Source: Sutterella sp047777475
GTDB taxonomy: Bacteria; Pseudomonadota; Gammaproteobacteria; Burkholderiales; Burkholderiaceae_F
Length of the DNA stretch: 64,000 nucleotides
Reading direction: 5' to 3'
Assembly (NCBI GenBank): GCA_047777475.1
Contig: JBKEET010000007.1
Location: forward strand, 1 to 64,000
In this document: positions 25,897 through 34,953 of the stretch, piece after piece
How positions within the stretch are numbered: position 1 is the stretch's first letter
How the letters are laid out: every line of letters begins with the position of its first letter
Position numbers and translations under genes: made by a program
Notes under the pieces: model-generated
The model's input: the letters and a program-made list of their open reading frames with translations, nothing else
Told to the model about the DNA's origin: nothing
The model's database searches: none

Positions 25897-27339
25897 CTGC
25901 GTTGCTAAATTGGCCAGTGTCGGTTGGATCGGATACTTGGTTTCCTTCAGGCGATCCGACAACAATTTCGCCACGATGGTGGCAATAAAAGTGAGCACCA
26001 TGTGCCCGCGGAATGTTTCCTCCGTCTGTACAGACAACGGCAGCATGCCGGCATAGTTCTTTCCCAAATCGAAAACCTGTTCGATTTCCTGTCTCGTGTA
26101 GTAGATCTCCAGCACCTTGCTTGGCGCAATGCTCCGCTTGGAGACCAACATGAAAATGCCGGCCTTTTCGATCTTGCTTTCGTAGCTTTCGGTACTCAGC
26201 GAGCCCTCGGCAACCTTCTCAATCAGAGACAGTTGTTCGAGCGCCGATCGTTGCAGATCAATGCAAAGATAAGCGTAGGCTGAGTGCCCGGGCTCAATGA
26301 CCTTTCCGTTCTTTCCGATCTTCTCATTGAGTTGGCAAGAGACTTTCTTAATTCTGACCAGACGGTTGTTTTGCTTGACCAATACACCATTTTCCTTGGT
26401 GTCCGCCAGATGCTCCTTCACAATGGATTTGAACAGGCGGCGGTTGGGCTGAAGCCTGGCCAGGAAGGAGACCTGTTCCTCATAAAACGTATTGACGTTT
26501 TCTTCGGACAGGTAGCCGGCATCGGTAATGGCAAAGTTGGTGTCCACCCCCATCTGCTTGAGTTCCAGAATGGTTCTCTTGAGGGTGTTGATGTCAATGA
26601 TATTTCCTGGAACACAGCGCATGTAGATTGGCAAGCCGGTTGTTTGCTGAACCACGTAAATTAGCCGAACCTCATTGTTGATGTCGCCGTTGTGGTTGCT
26701 GATCGCCGTCAGGCTGAAGTGGATGCTGTTGGGCAGGCCGGTACTATCGATCAAGATGTGCCCAAGCTTGTCGGTGGCATGACTGTCAACAAACCATTGC
26801 AGGTAATTCAAGAAAAAGACCTGCTGTCGCGAGGGATCTCCGAGGTATTTCAAGAGATCGGAGACTTGCGAGCTTGAAAGATGGGCCTGAGGGAATAGCC
26901 GGTGCGCGATGCTTCGCTCCAGCCACTGACCGGCATAACAGTTGCTCAGGGTGCTGACCAAGTAGAAGCACACCATGGCTTTGAGAGCATCCAGTCGATC
27001 TTTGTATGCAGATTCCAGAACAGGATACAAGCCAAGCTTGTCCATGAATCGATCCAGCAGATAAACGTCCCCGAAAACAAAAGAGACCAACTGAGCCGGG
27101 ACCTTTAATCTGGATTTGCGCTTCGGCATTTCGACGTCAGGCGGAGCGGGAAGATAGCTTCCCGTTTCCGGATCGTACTGGAACAAGCCCCGTGAGCGGC
27201 TGTAAAAGACAAGCCGCTCCTTATCAACAACTCGCCCCAAGGATTCCCCGTAGGTTTTGATAACTTTTTGCCCGACGCGGGTAACTGTGCAGAGCGTACC
27301 GTAAGTGTGACCGCCCTGAGTCTGAAAACTGATCGTCAT
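25792..27339 (-). CDS. IS1634-type DDE transposase
   Basis: This 515-residue transposase has an intact DDE triad by inspection: HILIDSTGLPN (about residue 198), FAITDAGYLSE (about 289) and a C-terminal YYTRQEIEQVFDLGK (about 425), which is the YREK-type Glu motif of the IS4 superfamily. The N-terminal HTYGTLCTVTRVGQKV part and length fit IS1634. It lies antisense to cas3 and its last codons overlap the left junction. The frame is uninterrupted, so the element may still be active. Confidence 0.88.
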   Translation of the reverse strand: MTISFQTQGGHTYGTLCTVTRVGQKVIKTYGESLGRVVDKERLVFYSRSRGLFQYDPETGSYLPAPPDVEMPKRKSRLKVPAQLVSFVFGDVYLLDRFMDKLGLYPVLESAYKDRLDALKAMVCFYLVSTLSNCYAGQWLERSIAHRLFPQAHLSSSQVSDLLKYLGDPSRQQVFFLNYLQWFVDSHATDKLGHILIDSTGLPNSIHFSLTAISNHNGDINNEVRLIYVVQQTTGLPIYMRCVPGNIIDINTLKRTILELKQMGVDTNFAITDAGYLSEENVNTFYEEQVSFLARLQPNRRLFKSIVKEHLADTKENGVLVKQNNRLVRIKKVSCQLNEKIGKNGKVIEPGHSAYAYLCIDLQRSALEQLSLIEKVAEGSLSTESYESKIEKAGIFMLVSKRSIAPSKVLEIYYTRQEIEQVFDLGKNYAGMLPLSVQTEETFRGHMVLTFIATIVAKLLSDRLKETKYPIQPTLANLATQSCSEIKGCLITSEPNKVTRLAYKAAGVEYPVCIE

Positions 27340-27391
27340 AGTGACTGCCTGTCGTATGCATATGCTACATTATACAATATATTATGCATAC
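25798..27391 (-). mobile_element. Insertion sequence of the IS1634/IS4 type inside cas3
   Basis: A single transposase gene fills the element. The 9-bp sequence TATGCATAC occurs at 25798-25806 and again at 27383-27391, in the same orientation, and is a candidate target duplication. TATGCATACG also occurs inverted at 27353-27362, so the exact right end is uncertain (27362 or 27391). A TATAAT box for the transposase lies inside the larger version, which favours 27391. Confidence 0.7.
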
Positions 27392-27580
27392 ACGGGCAAT
27401 TTTTAACCCCTTGCCGCTCTGAAAAACCTGCGATACAAGGGGTTAAGAGGCTACGGACGAATCGGTTATGGGCGTTTCATAACTTATCCCCGCGAAGTCA
27501 GGATTAATAGATTTTTTTAGAAAATTAGCAAAAATATAAACTCTTGGCCCTTTATTGATAGACCCAAGATAGATGAAATT
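27392..27580. other. Non-coding remainder after the insertion sequence, with stem-loops
   Basis: TTAACCCCTTG (27403-27413) and CAAGGGGTTAA (27436-27446) form an 11-bp stem, and GTTATG/CATAAC (27465-27483) form a smaller one. Neither is followed by a clear T-run. No Cas3 C-terminus can be read here in any frame. Confidence 0.5.
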
Positions 27581-28510
27581 TCACCGGTCTGATAAAAACG
27601 TATGCAACGCCTCAGCGATTGCTGCTGTGTCTTCTGTGCTAGTGCCGCAGCAGCTGCCGATGCATCGAGCTCCCGCATGGAGCCATCTGGTTACCAGCGC
27701 TTTCCAGTCTGCCGGGGCAAGGGGGCCGTGGCAGAAATGACCGGTATTCGGATAAATAACCAAAGGCTTTTCTGTGAACGGCTTCATGCGCAGCAGCGCT
27801 GCTTCCGCTTTTGAAGGTGCGCAGCAGTTCACGCCGAAAGCTACGACGCAGGAAATTCTGTCCAGTTCAGAAGCAAGGGCTTCGAGAGCTGTGCCGTCCG
27901 GCATATGCGCGCCGTCATCGGCAAGCGTTACGGTTACCCAGCAAGCGGCGTTTCTCTTTTTCACAAGAGAGAGTTCAGCCTCGATTTCTTCAAGGCGCGG
28001 CTGCGTTTCGAGTGCGAGCAGGTCAGCGTGAGCGTCAATCAGCGCATTGATGCGAAGACGATGAAAATTCTCGTATTCATTACGAGACAGGTGGTAAGCG
28101 CCAGTGTATTCGGCACCGACCGGAACATAAGCGCCGTAAGGGCCGCAAGAGCCGGCTACAAGCTTGTCATCCTCACTTCTTCCGGAAGCAGCAACGGCCC
28201 AATCGTGTCGTGCTTCGCGAGCTAGCTTGACGGAAAGAGCGATGAGAGTTGCGGCTTGTTCAGAATCAATGCCGGCGTCAGCAAAGCCAGCCTCGGTCGC
28301 CTGGTAGCTGTCAGTGATCGTGATGTCAGCGCCGGCATCAAAGTACGAGCGATGCACATCGCGGACTTTTTCGGGCGCATCGATCAGCGCCGCGGCAGTC
28401 CATAACCGAGTTTTGAGCGAATAGCCCGCGTTTTCAAGTGCCGTGGACATCGCGCCGTCGATTACGAGAGAACCCATGCGGGCTAGCAAATCAAGAAGCA
28501 GCTGCGTCAT
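27581..28510 (-). CDS. mmuM: Homocysteine S-methyltransferase
   Basis: The 309-residue protein is a Pfam S-methyl_trans barrel: IDGAMSTALENAGY at the start, ITDSYQATEAGF, LLALETQPRLEE, and the zinc ligands GVNCCAP (about residue 225) and GSCCGT (about 290). It transfers a methyl group from S-methylmethionine or a similar donor to homocysteine to make methionine. A strong AAGGAGG site precedes the ATG at 28510. It stands alone, with no mmuP permease next to it. Confidence 0.92.
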   Translation of the reverse strand: MTQLLLDLLARMGSLVIDGAMSTALENAGYSLKTRLWTAAALIDAPEKVRDVHRSYFDAGADITITDSYQATEAGFADAGIDSEQAATLIALSVKLAREARHDWAVAASGRSEDDKLVAGSCGPYGAYVPVGAEYTGAYHLSRNEYENFHRLRINALIDAHADLLALETQPRLEEIEAELSLVKKRNAACWVTVTLADDGAHMPDGTALEALASELDRISCVVAFGVNCCAPSKAEAALLRMKPFTEKPLVIYPNTGHFCHGPLAPADWKALVTRWLHAGARCIGSCCGTSTEDTAAIAEALHTFLSDR

Positions 28511-28788
28511 AGCATCGGCCTCCTTTCTGAACAGTGTAGCGAACCTTAGCGCTTGAAGATAAGACTAAGGCAAAACCCGTAATTTTATTGTTTGACAGCA
28601 ACTCAACTAGTAGAATCGCCTTCAAGTCCGGCAAGCGATCCGTTGCTTTTGCAAAGCGTCTTAGCCGTTCCTGCGGCTGCCCTTCTTTATATAGGCGCGC
28701 GCAGAAGCGCCGGACTTAGTTTCAATCGGATCAGACGACCATGGGCTTACGCGAAAGCGAAAGCCCGAACAAAAGGGGAAACAGGAGT

Positions 28789-30282
28789 ATGTTTTTTCGC
28801 AAGCTTTTAACCGCGGTTGCTGTTTCGGCGGCTTTTTCGGTTTCGGCTCTCGCATGCACGACGATCGTCGTCGGTGAGGGCGCTACGGCTGACGGTTCTT
28901 TCCTTGTCGCGCGCGCAGCTGACAGCAACGCGCTCAAGGCTCAGCACTTTGTGATTCATCCCGCTACTAAGAACGTCCACGGCACGTACAGCACGAAGGA
29001 GCACAACGGTGCCAACGACTTTAAGTATCCGCTGCCCGTCAACGGGATGCGCTACACGACCGTCCCGAACTGGAAGACGGGTGTGCACGGTGCCGTCGGC
29101 TTTAACGAAGCGGGCGTGGGCTTCTCCGGCACCGAATCGATTTTCGCACGTGACGATGCGCTGAAGATTGATCCGTACAACGAAGCGACCGGCATCACCG
29201 AGGACGATATCCCCGAAGTGCTGCTTCCGCGCGTGAAGACGGCTCGCGAGGGCGTCAAGCTCCTCGGCGAGATCGTTGAGAAGATCGGTGCCGGCGAAGG
29301 CTTCGGCGTCGTGCTCGTTGACCCGAAAGATATCTGGTACTTCGAAACCGGCACGGGCCATCAGTGGCTCGCCACCCGCGTGCCCAAGGACCAGTACTTC
29401 GCTTCCGGCAACCAGGGCCGCTTCCAGAAGTATGACCCGAAGAGCGACAACTACATGGCGTCTCCGACGCTCGTTCAGTTCGCTCAGAAGAACGGCTTCT
29501 ACGATCCGAAGAAGGACGGCGAGTTCAACTTCTCGAAGGCTTATACCCGTAACGACGGGCGTGACCGCGTCTACAACGATCCGCGCGTCTGGGAAATCCA
29601 GAAGCTCTTCAACCCGAGCCTGCAGCAGAAGCCCGACGAGGGCCGCAAGTTCCCTGTGTTCCTTACGCCGGAGAAGAAGCTCACCCTTGCCGATATGAAG
29701 ACGGCGCTTCGCAACCACTATCAGGGCACGGAGCACGACCCGTATACCGAGAAGCTCAACGGCGATGAAATGTGGCGCCCGATTTCGGTCTTCCGCTCTT
29801 ATGAGACGCACATCATGCAGGTCCGTCCGTGGCTGCCGAAGGAAATCGGCGAAGTCACGTACCTCGGCTTCGGCATGGCGGCGCTTTCCTGCTACGTGCC
29901 GTATTACCAGGGCCTTGACAAGGTTCCTGAGAACCACGGCATCGGCACGGACAAGGCTGACAGCGACTCGATCTACTGGAAGTATCGCAAGCTCCAGACG
30001 CTCGTGATGACGGACTTCGCGAAGCTCGCCCCGATCGTCCAGAAGGCCTACGGCGACTTCGAGGCGCAGACCGCCAAGGATCAGAAAGCGATGGAAGACA
30101 AGTACATGTCCATCTACAAGAAAGATCCGAAGGGTGCGCAGAAGCTTCTGAGTGAGTTCAACACGAAGGTGATCAAGGACGCCGAAGCGCTGACCGAGAA
30201 GCTCACAAACGAGATCTTCACGATCCGCACGGCTGACATTCAGAAGTCCATCTTCTTTGCGAACAACAAGAACAAGGACTGA
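28789..30282 (+). CDS. Exported C69-family dipeptidase
   Basis: I start at the ATG at 28789 because GGAG precedes it and a signal peptide follows (MFFRKLLTAVAVSAAFSVSALA). Cleavage would expose CTTIVVGEGATADGS, whose N-terminal Cys is the nucleophile of peptidase family C69 (PepD, an Ntn hydrolase). Other family segments are HGAVGFNEAGVGFSGTESI, FGVVLVDPKDIWYFETGTGH and SYETHIMQVRPWLP. The protein has 497 residues. It should release amino acids from dipeptides in the periplasm, which fits peptide use by asaccharolytic gut bacteria. It has its own terminator. Confidence 0.9.
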   Translation: MFFRKLLTAVAVSAAFSVSALACTTIVVGEGATADGSFLVARAADSNALKAQHFVIHPATKNVHGTYSTKEHNGANDFKYPLPVNGMRYTTVPNWKTGVHGAVGFNEAGVGFSGTESIFARDDALKIDPYNEATGITEDDIPEVLLPRVKTAREGVKLLGEIVEKIGAGEGFGVVLVDPKDIWYFETGTGHQWLATRVPKDQYFASGNQGRFQKYDPKSDNYMASPTLVQFAQKNGFYDPKKDGEFNFSKAYTRNDGRDRVYNDPRVWEIQKLFNPSLQQKPDEGRKFPVFLTPEKKLTLADMKTALRNHYQGTEHDPYTEKLNGDEMWRPISVFRSYETHIMQVRPWLPKEIGEVTYLGFGMAALSCYVPYYQGLDKVPENHGIGTDKADSDSIYWKYRKLQTLVMTDFAKLAPIVQKAYGDFEAQTAKDQKAMEDKYMSIYKKDPKGAQKLLSEFNTKVIKDAEALTEKLTNEIFTIRTADIQKSIFFANNKNKD

Positions 30283-30311
30283 TCTGAAAAACTCAGACCT
30301 TAGATAAACGG

Positions 30312-30345
30312 ATGCCCCGAAGCGTGAGCTTCGGGGCATTGCTGT
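30312..30345 (+). terminator. Rho-independent terminator after C69 dipeptidase
   Basis: ATGCCCCGAAGC-GTGA-GCTTCGGGGCAT is a perfect 12-bp stem followed by a T-rich segment. Confidence 0.85.
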
Positions 30346-30393
30346 TTCTAGGCCGGCCGCTCGGAAGAGGGCCGGAAAAATTGAATCTGAATC

Positions 30394-30840
30394 TTAGAAA
30401 TAGCCGTTCGCGCGGAGGATGAAGTAGGCACCCGCAATCGCGAGCAGGCCGAAGATCGTGAGGCCAAGCCCAACGGGGAAAAGCTGCGTGCCGCGCACGC
30501 GCTCCGCTTCGCGTGGGCGGCTGGGGTTATAGCGGATCTTGATCTTGTCGCCGACTTTGCCAGGCAGCTCGAATTCGTTTTTCTCGGGAAGCATCGTCGT
30601 TACGGTCTTGCCGTCCCATGTGAGAAAGCGAACGATCTCTGTGAAATATTCGGTCTCGACGATGTCCTCGTTCTGCCGCTTGGTGCTCTTGCGGGTGTCG
30701 ACGCGGACGATTTCGGCTTCGGCTTCAAGCCCGTCCGTTTTCAACTTGAAAGAGCGGCGAAGAAAAAGCACGCCTTGTAGGAATAGAAAAAGGCCGACTG
30801 CTGCAACGAGGAGCGCGAAAATGGCGATTGCGGTTGACAT
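30394..30840 (-). CDS. DUF3592-type membrane protein
   Basis: This 148-residue protein has an N-terminal helix (AIAIFALLVAAVGLFLFLQG), a soluble middle, and a second helix (LFPVGLGLTIFGLLAIAGAY). The middle holds the DUF3592 pattern: AEIVRVDTRK, a strand-rich body, and VGDKIKIRYNPSRPREAE. The function of the family is unknown. It is convergent with the dipeptidase gene and separated from it by a bidirectional-looking hairpin. Confidence 0.8.
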   Translation of the reverse strand: MSTAIAIFALLVAAVGLFLFLQGVLFLRRSFKLKTDGLEAEAEIVRVDTRKSTKRQNEDIVETEYFTEIVRFLTWDGKTVTTMLPEKNEFELPGKVGDKIKIRYNPSRPREAERVRGTQLFPVGLGLTIFGLLAIAGAYFILRANGYF

Positions 30841-31080
30841 AAGCTTTCAAGCAAGAAAAAATCTGCCGCGCATAGGATGCAAAGATCCCAAAACGGGCAG
30901 AATGAAAAACTTGTAAATTATAGTGGAAGCTTTAGGCTTTTCCGACTGCTCGTTTCCCCGCAAAGCCGCTCGGCGGTAGCTCGTGACCCTTCTTGTGTTG
31001 TTTTGTGACCGAAAGGGGGCGCGGAGAAAGGTCGGGGATTAGAATTTCGGAAATTTTCTTTATTTGGAGCTCGAGCCCCG

Positions 31081-31914
31081 ATGCGCTTTTTGAAAACAGT
31101 TGCGATACTTGCCGCTGCTGCGGTTTCTGCTTCTGCTCTCGCCGCAGGCAACACAACTCACGACGATTTCCGCGAGACGAAAAAGATGCTCGAGCGGAAG
31201 GTCTATTTTGACCACCGAGTGACGCTCTACTGTGGATACTCTTTCGACCGTGACAAAAACGTCAAGCTCCCCGAAGGATTCACGACGCGCGAGCACGAGG
31301 AGCGCGCAGGAAAAGTCGAGTGGGAGCACGTTGTGCCCGTCGAGCGCTTCGGACCGCATTTTTCAGAGTGGACGCGCGGCAGCGGCGTCTGCATCAAGGA
31401 CGGCCGCCATTACAAGGGCCGCCGCTGCGCGACCAAGGCTTCTCAAGAGTTCCGCTATATCCAGTCGGACATGTATAACTTGTTTCCTTCTGTGGGCGCT
31501 GTCAACGCTTCGCGAGGGCACCTCGCTTACGACGAAATCCCGGGCGACCGGCCGAGCTTCGGCACGTGCAAGATGGAAATCCGCGGCGATCGAGCAGAGC
31601 CGCCGAGCGAATCGCGCGGCCGCATCGCACGCGCCATGCTGTATATGGCCGAGACGTATCCTGACGCTTATCGCATCACGAAGCACGAGCGCCGTCTTGC
31701 AGAAAAGTGGAACGAGCTCTATCCGGTCGACCAGTGGGAGTGCACCCGCGCTTCGCGCATCGCCGCGCTGCAGGGCAACGAAAACCGGTTTGTGGCCGAA
31801 GCATGCCGCGCCAAGGGCCTCGCTTATATAGGCCTCACGAACCACGGCAAGAAGTCGAGCGAAACGGGCGAAAAGAACGGGAAAGGCGGTCTTCTCTCGG
31901 AGCTCCTTAAGTGA
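31081..31914 (+). CDS. endA: Exported endonuclease I family nuclease
   Basis: The 277-residue protein has a signal peptide (MRFLKTVAILAAAAVSASALAA). The EndA/Endonuclease I fold follows: KVYFDHRVTLYCGYSF, the catalytic WEHVVPVERFG (general-base His), DMYNLFPSVGAVNASRG (metal site) and DQWECTRASRIAALQGNENR. EndA cleaves DNA non-specifically in the periplasm or outside the cell, for nutrition or for removal of incoming DNA. Its stop codon overlaps the GTG start of a second endonuclease I gene. The tail after residue 255 is short, basic and not conserved in the neighbour. Confidence 0.92.
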   Translation: MRFLKTVAILAAAAVSASALAAGNTTHDDFRETKKMLERKVYFDHRVTLYCGYSFDRDKNVKLPEGFTTREHEERAGKVEWEHVVPVERFGPHFSEWTRGSGVCIKDGRHYKGRRCATKASQEFRYIQSDMYNLFPSVGAVNASRGHLAYDEIPGDRPSFGTCKMEIRGDRAEPPSESRGRIARAMLYMAETYPDAYRITKHERRLAEKWNELYPVDQWECTRASRIAALQGNENRFVAEACRAKGLAYIGLTNHGKKSSETGEKNGKGGLLSELLK

Positions 31915-32963
31915 GGCGCCGCAGGCGCAGAACCGTACAGCGGATTCGTCCGGTCCGCATCAGCCGCCCGCCGAGATCTCAGCGCGGCAATGTCCTGGCG
32001 CTCCTCTTTGCGGGAGCGCTTGCCGTTTCGTCGTGCTCGAACGTTCCGGTGCCCGAGGAGCCGCTCGGCAGCATCTCAGCGGCCAGGAATGGCACGCTCG
32101 TGATCGGCAGCAGATCTGGCAGCGAATCAGCATCCCAGGCTCTGTCAACGAAGAATGAGCCTGCTACAGAGCAAGAAAAAACTCACGCTCAGAACGCTTC
32201 GCCGAATCGTCGCACTGTGCAGAGCGCTTCGCGCTCGGGCGGCTTCGGAGCGGAGCTGCCGGCCGGTGCGGGCGGCAACCATACCCGCGAAAGTTATCTC
32301 GAAGCGAAGCGTCTCCTCGAGCGCGAGGTCTATTTCGACCACCGCGTGACGATCTACTGCGGCTATCGGTTTTCGGCGGATAAGAAAATCGATCTTCCCG
32401 CCGACTTCCGTGCGCCCGACTATCCGGCGCGGGCGAAGCGCGTCGAGTGGGAGCATGCCGTTCCTGCAGAGAATTTCGGCAGGGCGTTCCGCGCATGGCG
32501 GGGCGATGCAGCCTGCGTCGATGAAAAGGGAGAGCCCTTCAAAGGCCGGAAGTGCGCCGAAACCGTTTCTCCTGCCTATCGGCTCATGCAGGCCGATATG
32601 TTCAATCTCTTTCCGTCGGTGGGAGCCGTCAACGCCGTGCGCTCTAATTACCGCTATGCGGAACTGCCGGGCGTGAAGCCGCTTTTCGGCGGCTGCGAGA
32701 TGAAGGTGCAGGGCCGCAAGGCCGAGCCGCCTGACAGGGCTAAGGGGCAGGTGGCGCGCGCAACACTCTATATGGAAGAAAGCTACCGCCCCGTTTTTCA
32801 CTTAAGCGACTCGCAGCGCCGGCTCATGAAAAGCTGGAGCGAACGGTTCCCGGTCGATCAGTGGGAGTGCACGAGGGCGGCCCGAATCGCTGCGCTGCAG
32901 GGCAACGAGAACCGGATCGTCGCCGAGGCGTGCCGCGCGGCGGGACTGCGCTACAAGCCTTAA
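31911..32963 (+). CDS. Endonuclease I family nuclease, predicted lipoprotein
   Basis: The frame opens with GTG inside the stop of the previous gene, giving 350 residues. A very basic N-terminus (MRRRRRRTVQRIRPVRISRP) leads into a hydrophobic stretch, LALLFAGALAVSSCS, with a plausible lipobox (VSSC near residue 42). A Ser/Ala-rich linker of about 75 residues then precedes the nuclease domain (EVYFDHRVTIYCGYRF, WEHAVPAENFG, DMFNLFPSVGAVNAVRS, DQWECTRAARIAALQGNENR). It is a diverged tandem duplicate of the first nuclease, probably tethered to the membrane. All catalytic segments are kept. Confidence 0.88.
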   Translation: MRRRRRRTVQRIRPVRISRPPRSQRGNVLALLFAGALAVSSCSNVPVPEEPLGSISAARNGTLVIGSRSGSESASQALSTKNEPATEQEKTHAQNASPNRRTVQSASRSGGFGAELPAGAGGNHTRESYLEAKRLLEREVYFDHRVTIYCGYRFSADKKIDLPADFRAPDYPARAKRVEWEHAVPAENFGRAFRAWRGDAACVDEKGEPFKGRKCAETVSPAYRLMQADMFNLFPSVGAVNAVRSNYRYAELPGVKPLFGGCEMKVQGRKAEPPDRAKGQVARATLYMEESYRPVFHLSDSQRRLMKSWSERFPVDQWECTRAARIAALQGNENRIVAEACRAAGLRYKP

Positions 32964-33235
32964 GCGCACGGAATAAGCCTTAGGCGGAAACCCTGACGCC
33001 GCTTGTCTTATCTGTGAGCTACAGAGAGTAGGGCGCCGAATTTAATGCGAAATCAGTTCGGGCTTGCTAGACTTCGACACTGTCTTATTGTGTGGGTTTC
33101 CCCGTGCTTCGCAAACGTGCCCCGCGGTTTCGGCCGCGGCACGCGATGCATTGCAAAGCCCGCCCCTCTTTTACCGAGGCGCCCGCAGGCGAAGACTTCT
33201 TTTCCTGACGTGCGTCCGAATCGCAGAAAAAACAT
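32964..33235. other. Non-coding leader before nhaC
   Basis: The stretch holds a GC-rich hairpin near 33117-33143 (CCGCGG/CCGCGG core). I see no gene and no riboswitch fold I recognise. Confidence 0.45.
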
Positions 33236-34774
<1,539 letters not shown>

Positions 34775-34804
34775 TGCACGCTGACTGAGAGCCATTCCCA
34801 AGAG

Positions 34805-34836
34805 CGCCCGCCGGGCAGTCCCGGCGGGCGTTTTTT
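34805..34836 (+). terminator. Rho-independent terminator after nhaC
   Basis: CGCCCGCCGGG and CCCGGCGGGCG form an 11-bp stem with a 4-nt loop, followed by TTTTTT. Confidence 0.9.
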
Positions 34837-34953
34837 CGGTTTAAAAGTAAGGCTGAAAGCCTCCGTCTTCAATATAATGGGGGCCATCTTCAACCCGTGT
34901 CGCATGCGCCGCCGGGGCAGGGAAGCCCGACGGGCGGCGCTATGAGGAAATTT

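Noticed and set aside
27392..27580. Remaining Cas3 C-terminus beyond the insertion
   Set aside because: No frame here continues the Cas3 sequence; the frame in phase reaches a stop after a few codons.
32964..33235. Riboswitch before nhaC
   Set aside because: There is a GC-rich hairpin, but nothing resembles a riboswitch core that I know.
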